From Streptomyces puniciscabiei (GTDB lineage: Bacteria > Actinomycetota > Actinomycetes > Streptomycetales > Streptomycetaceae): DNA of 64,000 bases. Both the position numbers and the translations under genes were made by a program. Numbering within the stretch: the first letter of the stretch is position 1; each line of letters starts with the position of its first letter. The notes beneath the pieces were generated by a model, which saw only the letters and a list, made by a program, of their open reading frames with translations, was not told the DNA's origin and searched no databases. Location of the stretch: the NCBI RefSeq assembly GCF_006715785.1, contig NZ_VFNX01000007.1, forward strand, positions 84,559 to 148,558, read 5' to 3'. Shown here in pieces: positions 25,933 through 34,451 of the stretch.

Positions 25933-26178
25933 ATGAACACTACACCTCGCTCCAAGAAGACCGTTTCCTGGATTCCACGAGCATTCGCGGTGAGCGCCGC
26001 CGTGGGCATCGCCTGTGCGGCGGGGACGGCCACTGCCACGTCCGCGGTGGCCGCGACGCCCGCCACGCACGCCGTCACAAAGGCCACGGCCGCCTACGGC
26101 CACGGCGGCGGCGGCGGTGAGGGCGACGAGAACCGGTGCGGCAACGGTCTCCTGAACCTCCTCAACTTCTGCAACTGA
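25933..26178 (+). CDS. small exported peptide with two C-terminal cysteines
   Basis: The 81-residue protein has a basic N-region (NTTPRSKK), a hydrophobic core (AFAVSAAVGIACAAG) and Ala-x-Ala sites near residue 40, that is, a Sec signal peptide. The mature part has a Gly run followed by GDENRCGNGLLNLLNFCN, with two cysteines that could pair after export. I do not recognise the family. A cell-surface or signalling role is possible. ATG 25933 lies 164 bp after the DUF4097 gene. Confidence 0.65.
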   Translation: MNTTPRSKKTVSWIPRAFAVSAAVGIACAAGTATATSAVAATPATHAVTKATAAYGHGGGGGEGDENRCGNGLLNLLNFCN

Positions 26179-26525
26179 CGGACGGCCGACGGAGGTTCCT
26201 GCCCGTCAACCACATAACCGCACATGGAACACGTCCACCCACCCCAGGGCGGTCAGGAGCAGGGACAGGATCCCGCCGCCTGACCGCCCTGCCGACCGCG
26301 GCCCGAGGTCTGCGCCCACTGCTCCGGCCGGGCCCGGGGACCCGGGGAAGATCCGCCACGTCCTCAGCCGCGCGGCGCCGCGCTCGACCGGTGCGCGTGC
26401 CGCGGACAGCGCGCGGTCGGCGGATCGCCGACTCCGACCAGCTCGCCGGTTTTCTTGTCGGCCCCGATCCGTGGACCGTGCCACCAACAAGTCCTGTTTC
26501 ATCAGCTTTTTCAGGTGCGCCGAGG
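26179..26525. other. non-coding stretch downstream of the exported peptide gene
   Basis: No supported gene. Minus-strand fragments near 26460-26525 read SAHLKKLMKQDLLV, like part of a winged helix, but are broken by frame changes (see the pseudogene entry beside it). Confidence 0.4.
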
Positions 26526-26714
26526 TCAAAAGCCAAGCTGGTTCGACCACTTGGAGGTCCCCCATTCGCTGGGCAGGCGCCCCTGGAGCAGCGGATTGAC
26601 ATACCAGGGAGCTGGTTTTACGGTCTGGTCGGCGATCTCCCCAGGCCCGTCCTTCGGTTCGGGGAGCGCCGGAACCGCCCGTAAGGGCCGGGTGGCGGAG
26701 GTGGCCGGTGGCAC
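26526..26714 (-). pseudogene. possible remnant of an unidentified DNA-binding gene
   Basis: A 62-codon frame ends ADQTVKPAPWYVNPLLQGR and then SEWGTSKWSNQLGF, an aromatic-rich composition unlike chance frames in this DNA. Downstream in other frames are SAHLKKLMKQDLLV and HGSGPTRKPASW. Together these suggest a decayed gene with frameshifts. It overlaps the promoter and start of the TetR gene head-on. Family unknown; low confidence. Confidence 0.25.
26596..26624 (+). promoter_or_regulatory. candidate promoter with butyrolactone-receptor-like operator
   Basis: TTGACA (26596-26601), a 17-bp spacer and TACGGT (26619-26624). The imperfect inverted sequence ACATACCAGGGAGCTGGTTT starting at 26599 covers the -35 and spacer and resembles the ARE operators bound by gamma-butyrolactone receptors. 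A second ARE-like ACCAACAAGTCCTGTTT lies near 26484. Confidence 0.5.
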
Positions 26715-27391
26715 AGCAGGAACGAGCGATCAGGACGAGACAGGCCATCCTGGTCGCGGCTGCGCAGGTGTTCGCCGAGGTCGGATATCAGGCGGCCACC
26801 ATCGTCGAGATCCTGCGCCGGGCCGACGTCACCAAAGGAGCCCTGTACTTCCACTTCCCCTCCAAGGAGGAGCTGGCCCAGGCGGTGCTGGCCAACCAGC
26901 TCACCGGCATGCCGCAGACCCCGCCGCGCGAACTGAAGCTCCAGCAGTGCCTGGACGAGGCATTCCTCCTCGCCCACCTGCTCCAGGAGGGCGATTCGCT
27001 GGTGCAGGGCAGCATCCGGCTCACCGTCGAGCAGGGAAGCCCGCGGGACGGACTGGACCGGCGGGTGCCGATGGCGGGATGGGTCGAGCACAACACCGCC
27101 ATGCTCGCGCAGGCGAAACAGAACGGCGAACTGCTGCCCCAGGCGGATGTGGAGGCGGTCGCGCGGATGTTCGTGGGCGCGTTCACCGGGGTGCAGGTGC
27201 TGTCCAAGGTCATGACCGGCCACGCCGATCTGATGGACCGGGTGGCGGACCTGCAGCGGCATCTGATGGCGAGCATCGCGGTCCCGGCGGTGCTCGTGCG
27301 GCTTGACATGGCCCCGGACCGGGGGGAACGCGTCCACAAGGAGATCATGCGACTGCGCCGGGCAGCGGAGCCGGTCGAAGCGGTCGGCTGA
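26708..27391 (+). CDS. TetR-family regulator of the gamma-butyrolactone receptor (ScbR/ArpA) type
   Basis: The 227-residue protein has an N-terminal helix-turn-helix (RTRQAILVAAAQVFAEVGYQ, then TIVEILRRADVTKGALYFHF). The ligand domain contains GWVEHNTAMLAQAKQNGELL, the Trp region that senses butyrolactones in this family, and AVARMFVGAFTGVQVLS. GTG 26708 follows GGAGG at 6-nt spacing. Such receptors usually repress themselves and cluster activators until the signal accumulates. No AfsA-like synthase is in the window, so the ligand source is elsewhere or it is a pseudo-receptor. Confidence 0.88.
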   Translation: MAQQERAIRTRQAILVAAAQVFAEVGYQAATIVEILRRADVTKGALYFHFPSKEELAQAVLANQLTGMPQTPPRELKLQQCLDEAFLLAHLLQEGDSLVQGSIRLTVEQGSPRDGLDRRVPMAGWVEHNTAMLAQAKQNGELLPQADVEAVARMFVGAFTGVQVLSKVMTGHADLMDRVADLQRHLMASIAVPAVLVRLDMAPDRGERVHKEIMRLRRAAEPVEAVG

Positions 27392-27701
27392 CCGGTGAGG
27401 GCGCCGGGGCCCGGAGCGCAGCCGTGAACACCACCGCCTGCCCGCGGCACCGTACACGTGGCGGCGAAGCGGCAGCAGCCCGGCGGCGACCTGACGTCAT
27501 CACCGGTGATCGCCGGTGGCCGGCACACGACGGCCACCCTCATCACCAACGCGCCGGCGCTGCCGTGCGGGAGCGGAACGCCGGTGGGCCGCCGGCGCAC
27601 TCGGCTGTCCGAGAGCCTGCGCCTGCCGGAGCCGCGTGACGTGTCGGCCGTACCTGTCCGGCCGGCGCACCCGTCCGGACACCCCTGCGCGCGTCCGCCG
27701 C
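27392..27701. other. 310-bp convergent intergenic stretch
   Basis: Between the ends of the TetR gene and the plasmid replication operon. No gene or clear terminator hairpin seen. Confidence 0.45.
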
Positions 27702-28103
27702 CTACAGCGAAAGCCTGAATCCCCGCTGCCGCGGCTGCGACAGGCCCGCCGCCCCCTCGGACCGCTCCGTCTTGCGTCCTTTGGCGCGCGGCGCCAGCGT
27801 GCGCGGATCGACGGCCTCCGCCGGTGCCCCGATGGCGTACAGACCGTCAGGGGCGGTGTCCCGGTCGTGCGGCAGCAGCCAGAAGACCCGCCGCCGGAAC
27901 GTGCCCGAGGACCGGGACGGCTTGGCCTCCGGCCCCAGGATCGCGTAGCCGATCATGCGCCCGTCACGATGGTAGGCGGGCCTGCCGCGACGGGTCGGCA
28001 GCCGGTCCAGGCTCTGACGGACGTAATCCAGCCCGCTGATGTCCTCGAGCCAGACGAAGTCGACCTCGTGGACGATCTCGTCCTCGGCGATGAGGGCGCT
28101 CAT
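27702..28103 (-). CDS. small plasmid protein, paralogue of the gene at 46602
   Basis: The 133-residue protein of unknown function has a conserved core DFVWLEDISGLDYVRQSLDR, PTRRGRPAYHRDGRMIGYAI and FWLLPHDRDTAPDGLYAIG, then AEAVDPRTLAP. It ends in a basic low-complexity tail. The start overlaps the stop of the P4-type primase gene (ATGA), so it is the last gene of the prim-pol/primase operon. The same primase-small protein pairing recurs at 44918-46997, implying a joint role in replication or its control. No enzyme motif visible. Confidence 0.75.
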   Translation of the reverse strand: MSALIAEDEIVHEVDFVWLEDISGLDYVRQSLDRLPTRRGRPAYHRDGRMIGYAILGPEAKPSRSSGTFRRRVFWLLPHDRDTAPDGLYAIGAPAEAVDPRTLAPRAKGRKTERSEGAAGLSQPRQRGFRLSL

Positions 28104-29707
28104 ACTGTCTCCTCGTCGGCAAGCAGTCCGATGCCTGGGTAGTACTTCCGCTGGTTGGACAGGAACATTTCCTTGGGCGACGCCAGTCCCACCAGCTCGC
28201 GGACCCTTGCCGCGAAGGCCCGGGACGACAGGGCCGGGACCCCTTCATCCTGACACCACGCCTTGTAGACGGCGTACAGCCGTGCCTGCTCCGTGCGCAG
28301 CGCCGGGGCCAGTTGGCAGGACTCCCCGAGGAAGCGCCCGGTGTGGTCCTCGGTTTCCGCGTAGGCCGTGGTGGCGATGCGTACGCGCTCCGGTCCCACG
28401 AGGTCCTTCTGTCCGCCCAGATAGCGACGGGCGCCCAGGACAAGCCAGTTGAGGATCCCCGGCCCCTCCTCCGTCACGAGGACGTCCGCCAGGTTGTCGA
28501 CCTTCCGGTGGTCCGGCACGACCCGCTCGAACGGGATCAGCCGCATCCGCCGCCAGAACGCGAAGCCGCCCGTCCCCACCTCGGGCCGGTGGTTGCCCAG
28601 CAGCCACAGCTTGTGGGTCGGCTGGAAGCTGAAGAAGTCCTGCCGCATCCGCCTGGCCTTGATGCGGTCGCCGCCGGTCAGCAGCTTCACCCGGGCCTCG
28701 TCGAACCGGTCCCCCGGCTTGACCTCGCTGCACACGATGACCCGGCGCCCGTGCAGCTCGGCCAGGTCGGTGGGGTGGCCCTCGTAGGGGCGGGCCATGA
28801 GGAACCCGGGCGGCGCCGCGTCCGCGTAGTCGCCGACGAGCTTCATCACCACGTCCAGCAGCACCGACTTGCCGTTCTTGCCGGAGCCGAACAGGAAGGG
28901 CATCACCTGGGCGCCGACGTCGCCGGTGATGGAGTAGCCGAGGAGCAGCTGCAGGAAGCCGATCATCTCCGCGCCCTCGGTCCCCTCACCGAAGGTGTCG
29001 GTGAGGAACCGGTCCCAGCGCGGCGTCGCCATCGGTTCGGGGGTCGCGGTGGTGGAGCGGGAGTGGAAGTCCTTGTTCGGGTCCGGCACGCGCTGGAGCC
29101 CGGTCCGCAGGTCGACGATGCCGCCGGGCGTGCACAGGGCGTACGGATCGGCGTCCAGCAGCGCCGCGTTGAGCACCATGCCGGGTGCGGACCTGGCCTG
29201 GGTGAGCATCGCGTTCATCCCGCTGGTGCTCAGCGCCCGTCTGCGGTGCTGCTGCAGCGCGGTCGTGCTGTGCACGCCCCGCGGGTCGGTGGTGGCGAGG
29301 GACTCCGCCAGGTCGCCGGCGGCCCACAGCACGGTGTCGTCCTCGTCGATCTGCCAGCGGGTGCTGTCCCACCGGAACCAGCCGAGCCCCGGCACGTGCC
29401 GGTAGTCGTTGGCGTAGAGGCTGACGAACAGCTTGGCGTTGCCGCGGTCGCTGAGGGTGTCGGGCAGCAGCCCGTCGGCGGTGGCCTCGCCGGCCGTGGC
29501 CTGGCCGACGGGCCGGGGGCCGCCCTGCACCTCCGTACGGGCCCGGGGACCGGGCTCGCCGTTCGTACGGGCCTGAGCAACGGTCTGCCCGTTCATACGG
29601 GCCCGGGGGACGCCCTGCGCCTCCGTACGCGCCTGCGGGACGGTCCGGGCCAGGATCTGCGCGGCGACCGAGCCGGCGTCGAAGAGGGCGTTGTCGTGGC
29701 CCGTCAC
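28100..29707 (-). CDS. P4-type phage/plasmid primase-helicase (module I)
   Basis: The 535-residue protein has an N-terminal low-complexity part with repeated ARTxxQG/RARxN units (residues 18-70), then the D5-type region (GNAKLFVSLYANDYRHVPGLGWF in parts). A superfamily 3 helicase core follows: Walker A FGSGKNGKSVLLDV, Walker B-like RRVIVCSE, and sensor region LWLLGNHRPEVGTGGFAFWRRM. It would unwind the plasmid origin. The start overlaps the prim-pol stop by 4 bp. Very similar to the protein at 44918, which shares the helicase core but not the N-terminus. Confidence 0.9.
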   Translation of the reverse strand: MTGHDNALFDAGSVAAQILARTVPQARTEAQGVPRARMNGQTVAQARTNGEPGPRARTEVQGGPRPVGQATAGEATADGLLPDTLSDRGNAKLFVSLYANDYRHVPGLGWFRWDSTRWQIDEDDTVLWAAGDLAESLATTDPRGVHSTTALQQHRRRALSTSGMNAMLTQARSAPGMVLNAALLDADPYALCTPGGIVDLRTGLQRVPDPNKDFHSRSTTATPEPMATPRWDRFLTDTFGEGTEGAEMIGFLQLLLGYSITGDVGAQVMPFLFGSGKNGKSVLLDVVMKLVGDYADAAPPGFLMARPYEGHPTDLAELHGRRVIVCSEVKPGDRFDEARVKLLTGGDRIKARRMRQDFFSFQPTHKLWLLGNHRPEVGTGGFAFWRRMRLIPFERVVPDHRKVDNLADVLVTEEGPGILNWLVLGARRYLGGQKDLVGPERVRIATTAYAETEDHTGRFLGESCQLAPALRTEQARLYAVYKAWCQDEGVPALSSRAFAARVRELVGLASPKEMFLSNQRKYYPGIGLLADEETV

Positions 29708-30816
29708 CGGCGGCCTCCCGGGGCCAGCGGACGGGTACGGCCCGCGCTCAGTCCGCCGCGGATGACGGCGCCGTAGCGCCGCTCCTGGCCGGGGCGCGCC
29801 TGCGCGGCCGCCTCCTGCAGGATGCGCTCGGCGTGTTCGGTGTCCAGCAGGCCCGCGGCGACGAGCCCGCCGGCGGTGTACGCGGCCCGGTTGAGCTTCT
29901 CGGTGAATCCCGCTCCCTCCGGGACGGCACCGCAGGCGGCCACCTCGGTCAGCAGCGGGGCCAGCACCCGGCCGGCTGCTCCGCGGCCGCCCGATGCGGC
30001 CAGGACGGCCTGCCGGGCGCGGGGCGGCACCGGCCGGGGCGCGGGCAGGTGTGCGGGCGGCAGATGGCCGGTGCGCTGCAGTTCCCGCGCGAGCCAGCCC
30101 GGCAGCGGGGCGGGCTCCCGTGCCGTGCCCACGGCCTCGTACCTACCGGCCGTGGTCACGGTGCCCGGGGCGACGATGTACCCGCCGTGCGCCCGTACGT
30201 CGACCTGCCAGGCCAGCGCCCGGCCGCCGCCCGAGCCGGCGGAACACTGCCAGCGGTGCCCGTCCAAGGCCCGGTACCACACGTGCAGGCCGCCGGAGGG
30301 CGTGCGCACCCGCAGGGTCGTCTCGTCGTCCGCGGGAGAGGTCTCACCGCGCAGCGCGGCCAGCACTCCGATCGTGTGGAAACCGTTGGCGAGCCCGGTC
30401 AGGTCGACGGTGTCGGCGATGTCGATGCCGGGCAGCAGGCGGTCGCGTCCGGGCAGCTGCCGGGCGTGCGCATCGATGTCGACGACGACCAGCCCGGCGG
30501 GGCCGCAAGCGATCCCGACCCCGAACTCCGGATGGGACTCCCACCACTGCCGGATCCGGACGAAGTCGAGCGTGGCGGCCCGGAATCCATGGCACCAGCG
30601 CCCGGCGGCAGGACAACTGCAGCCCCGGTACGTGTGCCCGGGCTCACGGCAGACCGCGCAGTTGCCTGCGGGCGTCTTGCGTCCTGGGGCCAGCGGATGG
30701 ACCGGCCAGCCACGGCCGGCGCACCATCGGGCGATGGCCAAGGACTGCGAGGCGCCCGCTCGGGCAGCAGCGGGACCCCGTGAGTCGCTGCACAAAACCC
30801 GCAGCTCATCGGTCAT
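29704..30816 (-). CDS. bifunctional DNA primase/polymerase (prim-pol)
   Basis: The 370-residue protein begins after a short tail with ARWCAGRGWPVHPLAPGRKTP, the prim-pol signature, and a Cys-rich insert CAVCREPGHTYRGCSC that may bind zinc. Then come FGVGIACGPAGLVVVDIDAH with the catalytic DxD and a distal basic region. It synthesises primers and can extend them. It is the first gene of the operon with the P4-type helicase. The first 20-bp iteron lies only 13 bp upstream of its start, so initiation and autoregulation are probably linked. Module II at 44.9 kb lacks this gene. Confidence 0.88.
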   Translation of the reverse strand: MTDELRVLCSDSRGPAAARAGASQSLAIARWCAGRGWPVHPLAPGRKTPAGNCAVCREPGHTYRGCSCPAAGRWCHGFRAATLDFVRIRQWWESHPEFGVGIACGPAGLVVVDIDAHARQLPGRDRLLPGIDIADTVDLTGLANGFHTIGVLAALRGETSPADDETTLRVRTPSGGLHVWYRALDGHRWQCSAGSGGGRALAWQVDVRAHGGYIVAPGTVTTAGRYEAVGTAREPAPLPGWLARELQRTGHLPPAHLPAPRPVPPRARQAVLAASGGRGAAGRVLAPLLTEVAACGAVPEGAGFTEKLNRAAYTAGGLVAAGLLDTEHAERILQEAAAQARPGQERRYGAVIRGGLSAGRTRPLAPGGRR

Positions 30817-30829
30817 GTATTCCCCCGTC

Positions 30830-31377
30830 AGCGACCGAAGCGACTCAAGGATAGGAACACACTAGCGAAGCGCTGACAAAGGTTGGGCCAAGTGAGCAAG
30901 AAGGGTCCGTATCCCGGGGGGCTGCAGCGATCCAAGAAGGGCCCGCAGGGGGCGAAAGCGATTGGGTCGCTGCTTCGGTCGCTGCTTCGGTCGCTGACGA
31001 AGACCCAGTTCAAAGCCCAACTACCTGCCGGGCAGCGACTGTAGCGACTCAAGTCCGCCACATATGACGTCTACACGCAGACGTACGCGCATACGCACAC
31101 ACGCGCATGCCTCCATATACCCCGACCGTGCGTCGCTTCAGTCGCTGCCCGCCTCCAACAGGCCGCTGACCTCGTCTTTCACCCAGCCCCGAGCAGCGAC
31201 CCAACAGCTGCCGAGCCCTCGTCCGGTCGCTGCCCCTCGGTCGCTGCTCCCCGGCCGCCGTCGCTCGGGCCGCTGCCCTCGAAGCGATCCGAGCGACTCA
31301 AGCGGCTCCGGACGAACCTGGACGACTGCTTCCGCACCGGGCCGTTCACCCGCCACCAGCGACCGAAGCGACGCAAG
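30830..31377. repeat. iteron set I: five 20-bp repeats between prim-pol and tap
   Basis: Copies: 30830-30849 (AGCGACCGAAGCGACTCAAG), 31034-31053, 31127-31146 (minus strand), 31283-31302 and 31358-31377. Consensus is two GCGAC half-sites separated by three bases plus A, and ending CTCAAG/CGCAAG. Extra half-sites are scattered between them. The region is non-coding and divergent, as expected for a replication origin or control region. Confidence 0.85.
30967..30996. repeat. 12-bp tandem repeat inside the iteron region
   Basis: TCGCTGCTTCGG occurs twice in tandem (30967-30978, 30979-30990) and a third TCGCTG follows at 30991. The unit is the reverse complement of the iteron half-site arrangement, so the same protein may bind here. 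Confidence 0.8.
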
Positions 31378-31553
31378 CGACCGAGCTGCCGGACCCGTAT
31401 ACGGCGCCGCACGCCCCGCCGTCGGGATCGGCCTCTGCCGGGTCGTCAGGCCCTGACCCCTCGGTTGTACGGACACCCATGTGCGATCGGCGAGCGATTC
31501 ACGGCGTGATCCGGAGAGTGATCGGGATAGGGTGGGTGCGGGAGGTGAGCTCC

Positions 31554-33791
31554 GTGCCCACTCAGGACGAGCTGTTCAGCGCGGTCGACGCGCTGCTGGA
31601 GGAAGTCGCCCAGAACGACCTGCCCTCGCCCGCCGAGCGCAGGCGCCTGCGGGAGGCCGCAGGGCTGAGCCAGGCCCAGGTCGCGGCCGCACTGGCGACC
31701 CGCCGGGAGACGGTCGCGAGCTGGGAGTCGGGCAGGAACGAGCCCCGGCCGCCCCAACGGGCCGCCTACGCCCGCTTCCTGGAGAAGCTGGCCGAACGGT
31801 TCCCCGCCCCGCCCCCGCCGTCCCAGGAGCCTCAGGACCCCTCCCCCGCTCCCCCGGCGCCCGCCCTCCCCGAGCCCGGGGAACGCCGGCCGGCCGAAGT
31901 CCCCCTCCCCCCGCAGCAGGACACACGGACACGGACGGCCGCCACGCCCGGCCCCGCCCCGCGGACCGGGGCGAGCCCCACCACCAGGACCCGGCCCACG
32001 TCCGCACCGAGGAAGCCACCCCGGACACCGGCAGCCGCACAGAGCACGGCCGAGACGCCCGCTCCCCGCTTCGAGAACGGCCCCCTCGCCGTCATCGGCC
32101 TCGACGGCGACGAGGTGGTGGCCTACTGCGTGGGCGGCCTCGTCCTGGACGTCCCCGCCAGGAGCATCCCGGCCCTGGTGGACTGGACGCTGACCGAGGC
32201 CGGGCTCGGCCAGCCCCGGCTGCACCGGTACGGCCGTGACGCCGATCCCGTCCTGGTCCTCACCCCCGCCGCCATGGAGCGTTACGGCCTGCCCGAAACC
32301 CTGTCTCCTGAGGAACGGCGTGCCGGACGGCTGCAGGACGGTCACAAGGTCGTCAGGCAGGTCAAGAAGGCAGGCCTGCAGCTGACCCAGCTCGGCTTCG
32401 GACCGTGGGCGCGCCTGTACCGCGACCCGGAGGGCGCCCGCCGCCGCTGCGTCCAGCTGTGCATCCCGTCCTGGGGCGCGCTGCCGGTGGAGGAATGGGA
32501 CGACAGGAACGCCCCCCGTCTTCCGGGCATGCCGGCCGCCGACCTCGCACGGTTCCTCGGCACCTACGCGGAGCGGGTGATGACCCCGCGCGGCACCACG
32601 GCGGTCACCGGTCTGGAACTGATGACGGCCCTGCGCCCGCCGACCCGCGCGGAGAAGGACCCGGACACCGGAGAGTTCCGGCAGGCCTTCAACGCCGACG
32701 CCCTCACCGAGGTGTACGACGCGGTCGAGTGCGAGGTCCCGGACGAGCACCCGCTGCTCAAGGGCAGGTTCGCCCGCCACCACCAGCGCACCCCTGCCGA
32801 GATGCTGCTGGAGGAACCGTACGACTGGTGCCGGGAGCTCACCGACGACGAGTGCATGCAGCCGTACCTGGTCGCCATCGACGTCAACATGGCGTTCGCG
32901 GCGGCCGCCAACGGCCTGACCGTCGGGCTGAACGGACCGGCCCACCTCACCGGCAACCCGCCCTTCGACCCCGCACTGCCCGGCTCATGGCTGGTGGACC
33001 TCTCCCACGTCGACCTCTCCCGGGTGGAGGTGGGCGGCCGCACCCTGGACGCCGAGCGGCTGCCGTCGCCGTTCACGCCGAGCGGCGACCGGCCCGAGGG
33101 CCCGGCCTGGTACGCCACGCCGACCGTTGCGTACGCGGTGGAGCTCGGCTTCGATGTCGCGCCGATCGAGGCCTACGTCCGCACCCGCACCGGCCGTTAC
33201 CTCGACCCCTGGTACAAACGGCTGCGCGACGCGTACATCGCCACCATGGCCGACCTCGGGGTGAGCACCGCGATGGACGGTGAGGAGTTCCTGCACGCCA
33301 TGGCCCGTTCCCGGCACGCCGATCCGACGCTGGCCCTGGTGCTCAAGGCCATCAAGGCGACGGCCAAGGGCGGCATCGGCAAACTGCGCCAGCGCAACCG
33401 GGGCCAGGTGCCGTACTACGAACCGTGGCCGGCGCTCTCCCGGCCGACCTGGCGCCCCGACATCCGCGCGGCCGTCCTGTCCACGGTCCGGGTCAGCATG
33501 CACCGCAAGATCATGAAGACGGCCGCCGCCACCGATCTGTATCCCGTGGCCATCGGCACCGACGCCCTCGTCTACCCCTCCCCCGGTCCCGGCCCGCTGG
33601 ACTTCCTGCCGTACACCCCCGAGGGCAAGCCCGTGCCGGGCACGTTCCGGCTGGGCGTGAGCCCCGGCATGATCAAGCACCAGGGCACCCGGACCGTGCT
33701 GTGGGCGGAGGAACAGTTCGAGCAGCACGGCGGTGTGTTCAACATCGCCAACCACATCAAGAACGACGGCATCGCCGCCGAAGGGGAGTAG
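31554..33791 (+). CDS. tap: telomere-associated protein Tap
   Basis: The 745-residue protein has an N-terminal XRE-type helix-turn-helix (LREAAGLSQAQVAAALATRR, then ETVASWESG), a Pro/Thr-rich linker (residues 85-170) and a long C-terminal region with conserved acidic and basic blocks. Length, the PTQDELFSAVDALLEE start and the gene order tap-tpg match Streptomyces telomere-binding proteins, which bind the folded 3' overhang and recruit Tpg to patch telomere ends. GTG 31554 has GGAGG at 8-nt spacing; a longer frame from 31479 adds residues unlike the family. Confidence 0.88.
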   Translation: MPTQDELFSAVDALLEEVAQNDLPSPAERRRLREAAGLSQAQVAAALATRRETVASWESGRNEPRPPQRAAYARFLEKLAERFPAPPPPSQEPQDPSPAPPAPALPEPGERRPAEVPLPPQQDTRTRTAATPGPAPRTGASPTTRTRPTSAPRKPPRTPAAAQSTAETPAPRFENGPLAVIGLDGDEVVAYCVGGLVLDVPARSIPALVDWTLTEAGLGQPRLHRYGRDADPVLVLTPAAMERYGLPETLSPEERRAGRLQDGHKVVRQVKKAGLQLTQLGFGPWARLYRDPEGARRRCVQLCIPSWGALPVEEWDDRNAPRLPGMPAADLARFLGTYAERVMTPRGTTAVTGLELMTALRPPTRAEKDPDTGEFRQAFNADALTEVYDAVECEVPDEHPLLKGRFARHHQRTPAEMLLEEPYDWCRELTDDECMQPYLVAIDVNMAFAAAANGLTVGLNGPAHLTGNPPFDPALPGSWLVDLSHVDLSRVEVGGRTLDAERLPSPFTPSGDRPEGPAWYATPTVAYAVELGFDVAPIEAYVRTRTGRYLDPWYKRLRDAYIATMADLGVSTAMDGEEFLHAMARSRHADPTLALVLKAIKATAKGGIGKLRQRNRGQVPYYEPWPALSRPTWRPDIRAAVLSTVRVSMHRKIMKTAAATDLYPVAIGTDALVYPSPGPGPLDFLPYTPEGKPVPGTFRLGVSPGMIKHQGTRTVLWAEEQFEQHGGVFNIANHIKNDGIAAEGE

Positions 33792-33797
33792 CCCGCC

Positions 33798-34352
33798 ATG
33801 GACTCGGTAGGGGACAGCCTGGACCGCGCGCTGGAGCAGGCGTTCACCCGCCCCCTCCCCAAGAGCGCCCCGGCCCGGATGCGGTTCCTCGTCAAGCAGC
33901 TCAAGGGCACCAGGCCGGTCGCCGAACTGCTGGGCATCTCCCAGCGCACCGTGGAACGGTATGTGACCGGCCAGTTGAAGCACCCCCGCCGGGAGCTCGC
34001 CGCCCGACTGGAGCGCGAGGTACGCAGCCGCTGGCAGCCGCAGGTCCGGGCGAGGGCGAAGCAGAAGGCCGTCACCACCGACGGCCTGGTCTTCGCCACC
34101 CGGGGCAGGTTCGGCTTCACCGCCGCCCCGGGCACCACCGACGACGCCCGCATCCGCGACATCACCCAAGCCCTGCCGCCCCGCTGGGCCGAGCGGCTCT
34201 TCGCGGCCCGGGACGCGGGAGCCACCGAGGACCAGCTGCTGCGGATCGCGGCGGAGGGGCTGGGGGAGATGTACTTCCGGGCGGACAACACCCGCGCCCA
34301 GGGCCTGGACGTGGAGTTCACCGACGTCGAGCAGATCGACATCTCCCTGTAG
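33798..34352 (+). CDS. tpg: telomere terminal protein Tpg
   Basis: The 184-residue protein has the length typical of Streptomyces Tpg, which is covalently bound to the 5' ends of linear replicons and primes end-patching. It has a helix-turn-helix (AELLGISQRTVERYVTGQLK), then RELAARLEREVRSRWQPQVR, and a conserved C-terminal part ending VEQIDISL. It follows tap by 6 bp. The pair shows that the replicon is linear with terminal-protein-capped telomeres; the telomeres themselves are not in the window. Confidence 0.92.
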   Translation: MDSVGDSLDRALEQAFTRPLPKSAPARMRFLVKQLKGTRPVAELLGISQRTVERYVTGQLKHPRRELAARLEREVRSRWQPQVRARAKQKAVTTDGLVFATRGRFGFTAAPGTTDDARIRDITQALPPRWAERLFAARDAGATEDQLLRIAAEGLGEMYFRADNTRAQGLDVEFTDVEQIDISL

Positions 34353-34373
34353 AGCCGGTGCCGCCTCGGCGGC

Positions 34374-34436
34374 GGGCCCGGAGCTATTACGCCGTAACAG
34401 CGGGTCGGCCTATTACGGCGTAATAGTTCCGGGCCC
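34374..34436. promoter_or_regulatory. two parS-like sites within a 27-bp inverted repeat
   Basis: Sites at 34384-34400 (CTATTACGCCGTAACAG, one mismatch) and 34410-34426 (CTATTACGGCGTAATAG) are extended by GGGCCCGG flanks into inverted arms 34374-34400 and 34410-34436 with a 9-bp spacer. The element lies between the convergent tpg and parB genes and could also stop transcription. Confidence 0.8.
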
Positions 34437-34451
34437 CTGGGTCCCCGGCGA

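Noticed and set aside
30830..31377. Possible CRISPR or transposon ends
   Set aside because: Irregular spacing, both orientations and position between replication genes fit iterons better; no cas or transposase genes.
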